Assembly: GCA_904424815.1 (NCBI GenBank)
Contig: CAJGBI010000002.1
Coordinates: 1 to 64,000, forward strand
Direction: 5' to 3'
DNA from: Puniceicoccaceae bacterium Marseille-Q1082
GTDB lineage: Bacteria; Verrucomicrobiota; Verrucomicrobiia; Opitutales; Intestinicryptomonadaceae
DNA length: 64,000 nucleotides
Made by a program: the position numbers and the translations under genes
Notes under the pieces: generated by a model
What the model was told of the DNA's origin: nothing
Database searches by the model: none
The model's input: the letters and a program-made list of their open reading frames with translations, nothing else
Shown: positions 16,796 to 30,160 of the stretch, in pieces
How the letters are laid out: every line of letters starts with the position of its first letter
Numbering within the stretch: the first letter of the stretch is position 1

Positions 16796-17674
16796 ATGAA
16801 AAAAATAATAATCAAAATGTTTTTGGCCGCGGCCGCGGCGGTTTTGTTCGGATGCGCCTCGGCGGAAAAGGCGCCCACCCCCTTTACGGCGGCGACTTTC
16901 AACATAAAAAATTCGCCGGAACCGGAGGTCAACGCATGGGATTTGCGGCGCGACTCCGTGGCAAAGTTAATCAAAAAGCACGGATTCGACATATTCGGCA
17001 CGCAGGAAGGCCACTTTCACCAGCTCGACGACATAAGCGCGCGCACGGGCTTCAAATATGTCGGCAAAGGGCGCGAAGACGGGGCGAAAGGCGGGGAGAC
17101 TTCCGCCGTATTCTACAATCCCGCGCGCTTCGAGCTGCTCGACTCGGGCGACTTCTGGTTTGCGCCGACGCCCGACAAGCCCGTCAAAGGCTGGGACGCC
17201 GCGTGCAGGCGCATATGCTCGTGGGGGAAGTTCCGCGACCTCAAAACGGGCAAAAAATTCGCCTTTTTCAGCCTGCATTTCGACCACGTAGGAAAGAAAG
17301 CGCGCGCGGAGTCCGCAAGGCTGTTAGTCAAAAAAGTATCGGAAATTTCGGGGAACCTGCCGTTTCTTTGCGTCGGGGACTTTAACGCGACGCCTGATTC
17401 AGAGCCGATGAAAATCATATTCGCCGAAAAGTCGTTCAAAGACTCGCTTTCCGTTTTGCGCGGAGCGCCCAAATCCGCCGGCGGAACTTTCCACAATTTC
17501 ACAGGCAAGCCGAAACCCGACAGGATAGACTACATATTTGTATCCGACGGAGTCGACGTCATGGACTACGCCGTGATAAGGGATTCCGTCGCCGATCTCG
17601 GACTGCCCGCCACCCCTAAGGCCGCCTACCCGTCCGACCACTTCCCCGTGGCGGTCGACGCCGTTTTAAAATAG
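16796..17674 (+). CDS. Lipoprotein of the endonuclease/exonuclease/phosphatase family
   Basis: A 292-residue protein. A lipoprotein signal peptide ends at the lipobox LFGC (Cys about 19). The EEP fold (Mg-dependent phosphodiesterase/nuclease) follows: FNIKN near the first metal ligand, FGTQEGH with the catalytic Glu, SLHFDHVG, VGDFNATPDSEP with Asp/Asn, RIDYIF and the terminal SDHFPV with the Asp-His pair. All key residues are present, so it should be active. Likely substrates are extracellular phosphodiesters, DNA or phospholipid headgroups; the family does not let one choose. A terminator follows. Confidence 0.87.
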   Translation: MKKIIIKMFLAAAAAVLFGCASAEKAPTPFTAATFNIKNSPEPEVNAWDLRRDSVAKLIKKHGFDIFGTQEGHFHQLDDISARTGFKYVGKGREDGAKGGETSAVFYNPARFELLDSGDFWFAPTPDKPVKGWDAACRRICSWGKFRDLKTGKKFAFFSLHFDHVGKKARAESARLLVKKVSEISGNLPFLCVGDFNATPDSEPMKIIFAEKSFKDSLSVLRGAPKSAGGTFHNFTGKPKPDRIDYIFVSDGVDVMDYAVIRDSVADLGLPATPKAAYPSDHFPVAVDAVLK

Positions 17675-17691
17675 GGCTTGTACCCCGACCC

Positions 17692-17735
17692 CAGGGCGCG
17701 CCACCGGAAATGAGGGGCGCGCCCTGAAAATTTTT
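17692..17735 (+). terminator. Intrinsic terminator after the EEP lipoprotein gene
   Basis: An 11-bp perfect stem CAGGGCGCGCC/GGCGCGCCCTG is followed by AAAA and TTTTT. It lies 17 bp past the stop at 17674. Confidence 0.8.
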
Positions 17736-17827
17736 GTGGAAATCGCGCGGGAAAAGTGTTTTATTCCACCAATTATTTTTATAGGGGCGGACTGTCCGCC
17801 CGAATTTAAACGCTACATATTTTATTT

Positions 17828-18922
17828 ATGGCAACACTCAAATTTGCAGTTCTGCCCGGCGACGGAATCGGGCCCGAAGTTATGGAAGCCGCCCTCGGCG
17901 TGCTCAAAGCCGCGTGCGCAAAGGACGGCGACACGCTCTCCTACAAAGTCTGCGACGTGGGAGGGGCGGCCATAGACAGCTGCGGCAAGGCGCTTCCGGA
18001 ATCCACCGTTGAGGAATGCCGCAATTCCGACGCAATTCTCTTCGGCTCGGTCGGCGGCCCCAAGTGGGAAAAGCTCCCGCCCAACGAGCAGCCCGAGCGC
18101 GCCGCCCTCCTGCCGCTCCGCAAAATCTTCAAGCTGTTCGCCAACATACGCCCGGGGCTCCTCTATCCGCAGCTGGCGGACGCCTCGCCGCTCAAAACCG
18201 AGCGCATACCCGACGGAATCGACATCGTGTGCATACGCGAGCTCACCGGCGGCATATACTTCGGCGAAAAAAAGACTTTTGAAATCGACGGCGAACCCGC
18301 CGCGCGCGACGTGATGAGCTACCGCAAAAGCGAAATCGAGCGGATTGCGGACGTCGCGGGGAAAGCCGCAATGTCGAGGGGCAGGAAAGTCTGCTCCATA
18401 GACAAGGCAAACGTCCTCGAAACTTCGGTGCTCTGGCGCAAGACCGTGTCGGAATTTTTCGCCAAAAACTACCCCGAAGTCGCCCTGTCGCACATGTATG
18501 TTGACAACGCCGCCATGCAGCTGGCGCGCGACCCCAACCAGTTCGACGTGTTCTTCACAGAAAACATGTTCGGAGACATCCTCTCCGACGAAATGGCTGT
18601 GATCTGCGGGTCGCTCGGAATGCTGTGCAGCGCGTCGCTGGGGGTTGCGAAAAATTCGGCGGGCGAGAAATTCGGCCTGTACGAGCCCGCCGGCGGCACC
18701 GCGCCCGACATCGCCGGCAAAAAAATCGCCAACCCCTGCGCGCAGATACTTTCCGCCGCCCTCATGCTCCGCTACTCCTTCGGGAGGGCGGCGACCGCCG
18801 AAAGGATAGAAAAGGCGGTAAGGGACGCCGTATGCTCGGGCGTCCGCACGGGCGACATCGCCTTCGGCAAAAACGCCGTCTCGACGGACGAAATGGCAGC
18901 CGCTGTGGCGGAAAGGCTCTGA
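17828..18922 (+). CDS. leuB: 3-isopropylmalate dehydrogenase
   Basis: Oxidative decarboxylation of 3-isopropylmalate with NAD in leucine biosynthesis. It is 364 residues, the normal length. Seen are [12 protein letters not shown] at the N terminus, the Arg cluster [25 protein letters not shown] with the catalytic Tyr region, and [15 protein letters not shown] with the catalytic Lys. VDNAAMQL and [11 protein letters not shown] carry the Asp metal ligands, and GTAPDIAGK is the NAD-binding loop. leuA and leuCD are not in the window. The ATG at 17828 has no clear leader-peptide attenuator upstream. Confidence 0.96.
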   Translation: MATLKFAVLPGDGIGPEVMEAALGVLKAACAKDGDTLSYKVCDVGGAAIDSCGKALPESTVEECRNSDAILFGSVGGPKWEKLPPNEQPERAALLPLRKIFKLFANIRPGLLYPQLADASPLKTERIPDGIDIVCIRELTGGIYFGEKKTFEIDGEPAARDVMSYRKSEIERIADVAGKAAMSRGRKVCSIDKANVLETSVLWRKTVSEFFAKNYPEVALSHMYVDNAAMQLARDPNQFDVFFTENMFGDILSDEMAVICGSLGMLCSASLGVAKNSAGEKFGLYEPAGGTAPDIAGKKIANPCAQILSAALMLRYSFGRAATAERIEKAVRDAVCSGVRTGDIAFGKNAVSTDEMAAAVAERL

Positions 18923-19004
18923 CCCGCCCGCGGCGCCGCGGGGATTCGCCCCGCCGCCCGCCCCCAAAAACGCCCCGCGCGCCCGCGCCGAAAATTTTTG
19001 CGAA

Positions 19005-21680
<2,676 letters not shown>

Positions 21681-21713
21681 ACCGCGGGCGCAAGCCCCGC
21701 AACCCAAATCCAG

Positions 21714-24700
21714 ATGTATTTAAAACAGGTCAAGATAAACGGCTTCAAAAGCTTCGCCGACGAGACGACTATATCGCTCACCGACGGCATCACCTGCATA
21801 GTCGGGCCCAACGGCTGCGGCAAGAGCAACATAGTCGATTCCATACGCTGGGTTCTGGGCGAGCAGAGCGCGAAAGCCCTGCGCGGCGGCAAAATGCAGG
21901 ACGTGATATTCCAGGGCACGGAGTCGCGCAAGCCCCTGCAATTCTGCGAAGTCTCCCTGCTCTTCTCCGACTGCGAAAAGCAGCTCGGCACAAATTTCAA
22001 CGAGGTCGAAATCACCCGCAGGGTCTCGCGCGACGGCGGCAGCGGCTACTTCATCAACGGCAAGGCCGGAAGGCTGAAAGACATTCAAAACCTCTTCATG
22101 GACACGGGCATCGGGCGCGTTTCGTACTCGTTCATGGTCCAGGGGCAGATCGACCAGATTCTATCCTCCAACCCCGGGGAGAGGCGCGCGATTTTCGAAG
22201 AGGCGGCGGGAATAACCAAGTACAAGACCCAGCGGCGGGAGGCTCTGAACAAGCTCGCGCTAGTAGACCAGAACCTCGCGCGCGCAACCGACCGCATTGA
22301 GGAGATTTCGCGGCAGATAGGCACGCTCAAGCGGCAGGCGTCGAAGGCCCTGCGCTACAAGCGGCTCAGCCACCGCCTGCGCCACCTCGACCTCGCCCTG
22401 AACGCGAAAAACTACGCCGACCGAAGCGCGGAGCTCGCGCGCGACGCCGAGAATCTCAGGGAGATTTCCGCGAAGATATTTTCATTGTCGCAGAGGCTCG
22501 CCGAGGGCGAGGAAACCGCGGCGCGCATGCGCAGCGCGAGGGCTTCCGCCCTGTCCGAGCTCGAGGCCATGCGCCAGAGCGCCGCCGAAATCCGCTCCGA
22601 AAAAGAGCAGGCCGAGCGCAGTTCCGAATTTGCCGACGTCCGCAAGAAAGATTTGCGCGAGCGCCTCGGGCAGATAAAGTCGGAGCTCGAATCGCTCGCC
22701 GGCCAGCTCGCCGCGCTCGAAGGCAAGGCTGAGGGCGACGCGAAGGTCAAGCAGATGCAGCTCGAGCTCGTCATGGCAGACGACGAAATTTTCAAGCGCC
22801 AAAGCTCGGAGCTCGCGCAAATAGAAGACTCCATACGCGAGGCTGAAAACGCCCTTTCGCGCGCGCGGCAGGACGCGCTGATAAGCGAGGGCGCCATCGC
22901 GCGCCTGCGCTCCAACTGCACGTCGCTCGAGCTCGACCTGAAATCCTACCAGGTGCGCCACGCCGCGCTGTCGGACTCCATTTTCCAGATAGGCGAGGAA
23001 ACCGCCGCCCTCGAGCGGCGCGCGGCGGAGCTCGAATCCGCCCTCGAAGGAGCGAACGAAAGGCTCGGCGAAGCCGACGCCGACATAGCGGAGGCCCAGG
23101 CGAAAATCGACGAACTGCGCGGCCTCTACCGGAGCAGACAGGCGGAAATCCAGCAGGCCGACAGGCAGCTGGCGAGCAAGACGGCGCGCCTCGGCCTCCT
23201 CAACGACTTCCAGTCGCGCATGGAGGGGTTCTCCGAGGGAGTGAAATCCATAATGAAGGGCGCGCTCGGCGGCTGCCTGCCCGCGGACTCCGCAAAAATC
23301 GTAAGCCAGCACATCGAAGTCGAGGACGGCTGGACGTCCGCCTTTGAAACCCTCATGGGCCCCGCCCTCGACGCCGTAGCCCTGCCCGACTCTTCAAAGC
23401 TCCCGCAAATACTCTCGCAGTTGCGCGAACGCAATCTCGGGAAAGCGTGCTTCCAGCTGCCGGAAGCGGCGTTTGAAGCCCCCGAATCCCCCGTCCCGCC
23501 AAACGCCAAAAGGGCGGCGGACGCGGTGAGGAGCCAGTCGGAGGAAATCGCCGCCTACGCGCGCAACGCCGTGGCGGGCTGCTATTTCTGCGAGGACATT
23601 TCCGAATTTGCGAAATTCGCCGCCGAAAACGCAGATTTCAAATTCTTCTGCGCCGTATCGCGCGACGGCTCGATGCTCGACGCGCGCGGCGTCGTCTACG
23701 CCTCCACGGGCGAAAAGCGCGACACAGAAAGCAGCTTCATACTGCGCGCGCGGGAAATCAAAAGGCTCAAAGGCGAAATCGAGGGCGACAACGCCGCCCT
23801 CACTGACCTCAACGAGTCCGCGATGGCGATCCAGAGCGAAATGGACGCGGCGGAGGCGGAAATCGAAAACCGCAAAAACGCCGCAGCCGAAATAAGGCGT
23901 GAAATCGCCGCAATCAACGCCCAGACCGCCTCGGCGAACGCCCAGAAAGCGGAAAAGGAAAAGGATTTGCGGGCGAAGAACTCCGCCATGGCGGAGATGG
24001 AAAATTCGCGATTCGAAGCGCAGGACAGGCTGGAATCCGCCCAAAAGGCGCTCGCGGAAGCCGAAGCGGCGGAGGAGGCCGCAAAGCGCGCCGCCGCAGA
24101 GAGGGAAACCGAGCTCGCCGAGCTGCGCGAATCCAAAGACGCCCGCTATTCCGCGCTCTCGGAAACGCGGCTGGAGCTCGCCGCAAAAAAGTCGCGCCTC
24201 GAAAACCTCGAGCGCGGGCTCGGCGCGATAAGGGAACAGCAGGAGGAGGCGCGGACGGCGATAGAGCGCCGCACCATGGAGGCGGAATCCGTCGCGCGCC
24301 AAATAGAAAATTTCGACCGCGAAAACGCCGAGGAAAAAGCCCGCGCCGAATCGCTCGCCCAAAGGCTGGAAGAGTCTCTGGCGCAGATCGGGGAATTCCG
24401 CGCCAGGGCGGAGGAAACCGAAAGGGAGCTCTCCGAATGCGAATCCTCCATAGCCGCCCTGCGCGAGGAGCACATGCGCGCCTCGGCGGCAAAAAATGAA
24501 ATCGACGTGCGTTCCGCGGGCCTGAAATCCAAGCTCGACTACATTTCCGAGAGAATCCTCAACGACTACGAAACCGCCATATCCGCCGCCGACTGGAAGC
24601 GCGAGCTCTGGAAGGCCGACGAGGAGTTCGAGACCAAGATAAAGCTCGACGAGCTCGAGGACGGCGAAGTCCCCGCCAAGCCGAAAGCCAGGCGCGGAGA

Positions 24701-25430
24701 GCCCGGCGAAGAGGATCTGGCGGCGATGGATTCGACCGACTTCTCCGCCGTCGAAAGCGAAGTCCGCGAACTGCGCGAGCGCATAGGCGCCATGGGCGCG
24801 GTCAACCTCGTGGCGATAGAGGAATACGCCGAGCTCAAAGAGCGGTACGACTTCCTCAAATCCCAGACGGACGACCTCTGGACTTCCAAAAACGCCCTCA
24901 TTGCCGACATCGACGAAATCAACGCGACTTCGCAAAAGCTCTTTTCCGAAACTTTCGAGCAGATAAGAAAAAATTTCGCCTTCACCTTCGACAAAATTTT
25001 CGGCGGCGGCGCGGCGGACCTCAACCTCGTCGAGAGCGAAGACGTGCTCGACAGCGGCATAGAGATAGTCGCCCGCCCGCCGGGAACCGTGCTGAAAAGC
25101 CTGTCGCTGCTATCCGGCGGCCAGCGCACGATGACGGCGGTGTCGCTGCTGTTCGCAATCTACATGGTAAAGCCCAGCCCGTTCTGCGTGCTCGACGAGC
25201 TTGACGCGCCGCTCGACGACGCGAACATAGGCCGGTACACCGACATGCTCAAAGAGTTCACGCGCTACTCGCAGTTCCTCGTGATTTCGCACAACAAGCG
25301 CACGATGTCCGCCGCCGGGACGATATACGGGGTCACGATGCAGGAGCGCGGCGTCACGCGGCTGATTTCCATGCGCTTCAACCGCGAAAGCGGCGACGCG
25401 GAAGCCGCCGGCAATCCCCCGCAGCGGTAG
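21714..25430 (+). CDS. smc: Chromosome segregation ATPase SMC
   Basis: The condensin-like SMC protein that compacts and segregates the chromosome with ScpA/ScpB. It is 1238 residues. Walker A is GPNGCGKSNIVDSIRWVLGE (residues 31-50). A long coiled coil covers about 170-500. The hinge domain lies at about 505-660 with the GG-containing segment IMKGALGGCLPADS. A second coiled coil covers about 670-1000. The ABC signature LSGGQR and Walker B FCVLDELDAPLDD are in the last 110 residues. Neither scpA nor scpB is adjacent. The gene follows alaS with 33 nt between. Confidence 0.96.
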   Translation: MYLKQVKINGFKSFADETTISLTDGITCIVGPNGCGKSNIVDSIRWVLGEQSAKALRGGKMQDVIFQGTESRKPLQFCEVSLLFSDCEKQLGTNFNEVEITRRVSRDGGSGYFINGKAGRLKDIQNLFMDTGIGRVSYSFMVQGQIDQILSSNPGERRAIFEEAAGITKYKTQRREALNKLALVDQNLARATDRIEEISRQIGTLKRQASKALRYKRLSHRLRHLDLALNAKNYADRSAELARDAENLREISAKIFSLSQRLAEGEETAARMRSARASALSELEAMRQSAAEIRSEKEQAERSSEFADVRKKDLRERLGQIKSELESLAGQLAALEGKAEGDAKVKQMQLELVMADDEIFKRQSSELAQIEDSIREAENALSRARQDALISEGAIARLRSNCTSLELDLKSYQVRHAALSDSIFQIGEETAALERRAAELESALEGANERLGEADADIAEAQAKIDELRGLYRSRQAEIQQADRQLASKTARLGLLNDFQSRMEGFSEGVKSIMKGALGGCLPADSAKIVSQHIEVEDGWTSAFETLMGPALDAVALPDSSKLPQILSQLRERNLGKACFQLPEAAFEAPESPVPPNAKRAADAVRSQSEEIAAYARNAVAGCYFCEDISEFAKFAAENADFKFFCAVSRDGSMLDARGVVYASTGEKRDTESSFILRAREIKRLKGEIEGDNAALTDLNESAMAIQSEMDAAEAEIENRKNAAAEIRREIAAINAQTASANAQKAEKEKDLRAKNSAMAEMENSRFEAQDRLESAQKALAEAEAAEEAAKRAAAERETELAELRESKDARYSALSETRLELAAKKSRLENLERGLGAIREQQEEARTAIERRTMEAESVARQIENFDRENAEEKARAESLAQRLEESLAQIGEFRARAEETERELSECESSIAALREEHMRASAAKNEIDVRSAGLKSKLDYISERILNDYETAISAADWKRELWKADEEFETKIKLDELEDGEVPAKPKARRGEPGEEDLAAMDSTDFSAVESEVRELRERIGAMGAVNLVAIEEYAELKERYDFLKSQTDDLWTSKNALIADIDEINATSQKLFSETFEQIRKNFAFTFDKIFGGGAADLNLVESEDVLDSGIEIVARPPGTVLKSLSLLSGGQRTMTAVSLLFAIYMVKPSPFCVLDELDAPLDDANIGRYTDMLKEFTRYSQFLVISHNKRTMSAAGTIYGVTMQERGVTRLISMRFNRESGDAEAAGNPPQR

Positions 25431-25697
25431 CCGCCCCGCAGCGCGCATTCCAATTCGGCAAAGAAGCGCGGGGTTTCGGGATTTGCAATTCCCCTGCCCC
25501 GCTCCGCGGAACCCCGCGGGCTTTCGGCGTTTTCCCGTCAATGCGGGCGCGCCGGCATTGCGCCCGCCGCGGAAAATCCGCGCCGCCCGAAACCCGATTG
25601 ATAAAAACGTGCAATAAATTGAGAATGGCGCGCATTTACCGCGCGGCGCGTTCATGGTAGAATCCGGAGCGCAAAACAAACGCGAAAGGATTGCGCA

Positions 25698-26171
25698 ATG
25701 GAAGACATGAAAGGCAAAGTAGCCCTCGTCACGGGGGCGGCGCAGGGGATTGGGCTCGCGTGCGCCGAAGCGTTCGCCCGCGCCGGAGCGGTAGCGGTGC
25801 TCGCCGACATAAACAGGCCCGAAGAACAGGCGCGGAAACTCGCCGAATCGGGGCTGAAAGCGGAGGCCTTCGCCTGCGACGTATCGGACGCGGGGGAAGT
25901 GGAAAAAATGGTCGAATGGATAGCCGGAAAGTTCGGGCGCCTCGACGCGGCGCTCAACAACGCCGGAATACAAACCCCGCAGAAGCCGATGGCCGAAGAA
26001 ATCATGCGCCGAAACCCCTCCGCGAGGGAGGAATTTGTGCGCGACATTCCGATGGGGAGGCTCGGCCGCCCCGGGGAAATCGCCGAAGCCGTGCTGTGGC
26101 TCTGCGGCCCGGGCGCGAGTTTCGTGTCGGGGCATGCGCTGGTGGTCGACGGGGGCTTTACAATCCATTAG
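25698..26171 (+). pseudogene. Short-chain dehydrogenase with internal deletion
   Basis: A 157-residue reading frame starting at ATG 25698 behind an AAAGGA ribosome binding site. The N-terminal two fifths are a normal SDR Rossmann half: VTGAAQGIGLA cofactor loop, ADINRPEE, CDVSDAGEV and LNNAGIQTP. The frame then jumps directly to the C-terminal third: IPMGRLGRPGEIAEAVLWLC and GHALVVDGGF. About 90 residues that carry the catalytic Ser and Tyr-x-x-x-Lys in all classical SDRs are absent, so catalysis should be lost. The deletion kept the frame. Intact relatives are about 250 residues. The aldo/keto reductase follows after 14 nt, so the frame may persist for co-expression only. Confidence 0.8.
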
Positions 26172-26185
26172 AAAAGGGAAAATTT

Positions 26186-27349
<1,164 letters not shown>

Positions 27350-27361
27350 CCCCCGCCCCGA

Positions 27362-27397
27362 AGCCGCCGCCCGAAATTTCCGCTCGGCGGCTTTTTT
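27362..27397 (+). terminator. Intrinsic terminator after the aldo/keto reductase
   Basis: AGCCGCCG, a 15-nt loop, CGGCGGCT, then six T residues. It begins 12 nt past the stop at 27349. Confidence 0.85.
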
Positions 27398-27698
27398 ATC
27401 CGCTCCGCGCAAGCCGCAATCCGCCGCCGGCAAACGCAAATCCGAAGCGCGGCCCACCCGCGGCGATTTCCGCCCCCGCAATAATGCGACGCTCTGCGCC
27501 CTTAAAAATTCCAACATGAGTTTTCGGGAAAATCCGCCGCGCCTACGCCCCCTTCCCGCGGAGCCGCGCGCGGAATTGCCGGCGGGCTTATAAAATTTGC
27601 AAAATTCTCAAATTATTGCCCAAAACGCCCCAAAAAACCTTTTGCTCTTGCGCGCGGCGCGCGCGGATTTAACATTCGCAAAAAAACTCCAACCCCCA
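27398..27698. other. Intergenic region before the AraC gene
   Basis: No convincing gene or RNA. An in-frame extension of the AraC reading frame to 27597 crosses part of this stretch, but its residues do not resemble the family. Confidence 0.5.
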
Positions 27699-28574
27699 AT
27701 GGACGTCGCCGAACTGAACAGGATTTTAAAGGGAAAACTGCTCCGCAGAATGCCGAAAACCGGAGACTGCCCGCTCGGCTTCGGCGGGGCGGGAGTTTAC
27801 AGGCGCGACGAGTCCGACGTCGCGGAAAACTGCTTTTACCGGCCGCTCGTGACAGTCACCGTGCAGGGGGCTAAATGGTCCACCGTCGGCGGGGAAAAAT
27901 TCCGCCTGCGCGAAAACGAGTTTCTCGCCGCCGCGGTCGACATGCCCGCCCAGAACTATGTCGTCGGGGCGTCGAGAGAAAAGCCATTTCTCTCGATTTC
28001 GCTCGACTTGGACAGAAACGTAATTTCGGGGCTGCTCTCCGAATATCCGGAACTCGCGCCCAGCGGCGGCGAATGCAAGGGCGCGGAAACCGCAAAAATA
28101 GACGGCGGGCTTCTCGGCGCGTTTTTAAGGCTCTATGAACTCTCCGAAAACCCGCGCGAGGCAAAATTCATGGCGCCGATTCTAATCAGGGAAATCCACC
28201 TGCGCCTGCTCATGGGGCCGCTCGGCGGGCAAATCCGCGCAATCAACACGCCCGACACGTCGGGGCACAGAATTTCAAAGGCGATATCGTGGCTTAGGGC
28301 CAACTACAAGGAGCCGATCGAAATAGGCGGGCTTTCAAAATTGGCGGGAATGTCGCCCGCGTCTTTCCACCGGCACTTTAAAAAGGTCACCGAAATGAGC
28401 CCCCTGCAATACCGCAAGCGCCTGCGGCTGTACGAAGCGCGGCGCCTGATGCTCGCCGAAAACGAGACCGCCGCCGGCGCCGCCTACGCCGTCGGCTACG
28501 AGAGCCCCGCGCAGTTCAGCCGCGATTACAGAAGCGTCTTCGGCAATCCCCCAAAGCGCAGCCTCCGCCCCTGA
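27699..28574 (+). CDS. AraC-family regulator with AraC_N domain
   Basis: A 291-residue regulator from ATG 27699 (MDVAELNRIL). The N-terminal half is the AraC_N type cupin seen in E. coli YqhC-like proteins (about 20-170). Two helix-turn-helix motifs follow in the C-terminal 100 residues: IEIGGLSKLAGMSPASFHRH and AAYAVGYESPAQFSRDY. YqhC activates aldehyde/keto reductase genes in E. coli. Its position after an aldo/keto reductase and an SDR remnant fits a similar job here, though that is inference. An in-frame extension to 27597 was not used. Confidence 0.88.
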   Translation: MDVAELNRILKGKLLRRMPKTGDCPLGFGGAGVYRRDESDVAENCFYRPLVTVTVQGAKWSTVGGEKFRLRENEFLAAAVDMPAQNYVVGASREKPFLSISLDLDRNVISGLLSEYPELAPSGGECKGAETAKIDGGLLGAFLRLYELSENPREAKFMAPILIREIHLRLLMGPLGGQIRAINTPDTSGHRISKAISWLRANYKEPIEIGGLSKLAGMSPASFHRHFKKVTEMSPLQYRKRLRLYEARRLMLAENETAAGAAYAVGYESPAQFSRDYRSVFGNPPKRSLRP

Positions 28575-28677
28575 ATTTCCGCGCGCCCCGAATCTGGGGC
28601 GGCGGAGCTTCCGTCCCCCCTCCGCGCATCCGTCCCCCGCGCGTTGCCGGACTAAAAAAGGCAAAAACGACGCCCTT

Positions 28678-29346
28678 TCAGGGAAATATCCTGTCGATTA
28701 TCCCGCCGAGTACCGCCCGGACTTTGCCCGCCTCCCTCTCGCGGAACGCCTTCCAGCCCATCGCCCTAACGAGCGTCCTCTTGGAAATCTCAAACCTCAT
28801 AGTCTGGCCCGTTATTATCATGGCGGCGATTTTAGCGTCGCCGCCGCGCATTTTTCCGCCGGAGGCCATTTCGACGAGGCCCGCCACGAATTTGTCGTTC
28901 GGCTCCACAAGATTTTTATATATTTTGTCGAGCGTTTTGCCCCCGTAAAATTCCTCCCTCATCATTATGGACTCCACGTGCTTGAAGATTTCGTCCTTCT
29001 GGCTTTCGGCGCCCGCGCGCCAAAACATGTAGTCTTTGAGGAGGTTCTTAGCGCCCTCCTTCGAGGGATCTTTTTTCAAGGCGGCCATGCGCCGCTTGAA
29101 ATCCGCCTCGGCGTCCCTTATAAATTCGATTATCTGGCTGATGAGGGTATCGTAAAGGCCGGACTTGCCGCCAAAGTAATAGCTTATGGCGGAAATGTTG
29201 ATTTTGGCGCGCCGCGCGATTTCCCTCGTGCCCACCGAATTTGGGGAGTCCTTGCCGAATTCGACGAGGGCGGCGAGCAAAATCCGCGTCGGGGCGTCGA
29301 ATTCCCCTCCGCCGCCGTAATACTGTTTTAAGGCGTTTTTATGCAT
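28678..29346 (-). CDS. TetR/AcrR regulator, CecR-like (paralogue 2)
   Basis: A 222-residue TetR-family repressor from ATG 29346. The N-terminal HTH is TREIARRAKINISAISYYFG. A CecR-like (DUF1956) ligand domain follows. It resembles the efflux regulator at 40039-40704: both have ISYYFGGK right after the recognition helix, a REE(F/L)Y segment in the middle and a similar C-terminal plan. It is convergent with the AraC gene and lies downstream of a truncated adaptor gene. A promoter candidate lies at 29372-29400. It probably regulates, or once regulated, an RND pump whose genes are now largely missing here. Confidence 0.88.
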   Translation of the reverse strand: MHKNALKQYYGGGGEFDAPTRILLAALVEFGKDSPNSVGTREIARRAKINISAISYYFGGKSGLYDTLISQIIEFIRDAEADFKRRMAALKKDPSKEGAKNLLKDYMFWRAGAESQKDEIFKHVESIMMREEFYGGKTLDKIYKNLVEPNDKFVAGLVEMASGGKMRGGDAKIAAMIITGQTMRFEISKRTLVRAMGWKAFREREAGKVRAVLGGIIDRIFP

Positions 29347-29371
29347 GTCCGCAAACAGGGTCAATACTTGG

Positions 29372-29400
29372 ATTATCGGCGGGCGGGCTGGGGCGGTCAA
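29372..29400 (-). promoter_or_regulatory. Candidate promoter of TetR paralogue 2
   Basis: TTGACC (29400-29395) and GATAAT (29377-29372) have a 17-bp spacer, 26 nt before the ATG at 29346. The promoter directly abuts the end of the truncated adaptor frame. Confidence 0.6.
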
Positions 29401-29916
29401 TTACATTCTGCCGGCGCATTCCGCCCCGCCGGACTGCGCCCCTCCCCCGCGCGCAAGGGGGAAAACTGCGGCTAAAAACGTCCCGCCCCTACATGGCCGG
29501 CAGCAAATCTTTGAAATCGCGTTGGCATCGTACATGTTCTTCGCCCTTTCGAGGTTGTTCCGCGCGAGCGCAAGGCGCGCCTCTATCTCCTCGACGCCCG
29601 CCCTCGCCGCGGCGGCCTTCGCCAGGTACGGGCGGCGGTCTATCACAAACAGCAGGTCGCCCTCCTCAACGAGCTGGCCCTCGGAAAAGTTCACCTTTTC
29701 CAGGTATCCGTCAACCCGCGCCCTGACTTCCACGGACTTCACGGCCTCGATGCGAGCCGTAAAGTCGTCCCATATCTCGACGGGCCTCGATATGGGCGCG
29801 GCGACGTAAACTTCGTCGGGTTCGGAGACGGCTGCCGCGCGCCGGCCGTCGCCGCATCCGCCCAAAACCGCCGCGGCGGCGAGGGCCAACACAGCCTTTC
29901 TGCACTCTATTGCCAT
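29401..29916 (-). pseudogene. Truncated RND efflux membrane-fusion protein
   Basis: A 171-residue frame from ATG 29916. A lipoprotein signal ends in VLGGC. The body matches the intact adaptor at 38861-40018 through the barrel and lipoyl start: EIWDDFTARIEAVKSVEVRA, GYLEKVNFSEGQLVEEGDLL, FVIDRRPY, and NNLERAKNMYDANAISK (compare NLERAKGLLASNAISK). From about residue 136 (near 29507) the sequence turns into unrelated Cys/Gly-rich translation and stops. The second lipoyl half, beta-barrel and C-terminal domain are missing, and no RND or outer-membrane gene follows. It is read as the remnant of a second efflux operon. Confidence 0.85.
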
Positions 29917-29966
29917 AGCTTCTTCCTCTTAAACTCAAATGCGCCGCGGCGTGCGGCGCGCTTTTC

Positions 29967-29995
29967 AATCAAATGATTGATTGATTCAAATGATT
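29967..29995. promoter_or_regulatory. Candidate TetR operator, paralogue 2
   Basis: The perfect palindrome AATCAAATGATT (29967-29978) is followed by a related copy ATTCAAATGATT (29984-29995), 51 bp before the adaptor ATG. A TTGACC -35 box (minus strand) lies just beyond, so a bound repressor would cover the promoter. The layout mirrors the site at 40722-40746. Confidence 0.65.
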
Positions 29996-30097
29996 GATTT
30001 GTTTTTTGGGTCAAGCGTTTTTTTTGCGTTTTTTTCGCGAAAACGCGGAAACCCCTCCCCGCGGGCAAGTCGCGGCCATCGCGGGGAAAGCGCGCGC

Positions 30098-30132
30098 AAA
30101 AAAAACGCGGCGGGGCTCCCCCCAGCCGCGCG
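30098..30132 (-). terminator. Intrinsic terminator after the GlcG/DUF6485 pair
   Basis: On the minus strand a GC-rich hairpin (CGCGCGGC paired with GCCGCG) is followed by eight T residues. It starts about 28 bp past the stop at 30161. Confidence 0.7.
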
Positions 30133-30160
30133 CCGCCTGCGGAACGCGCCGCTGAAAGCC

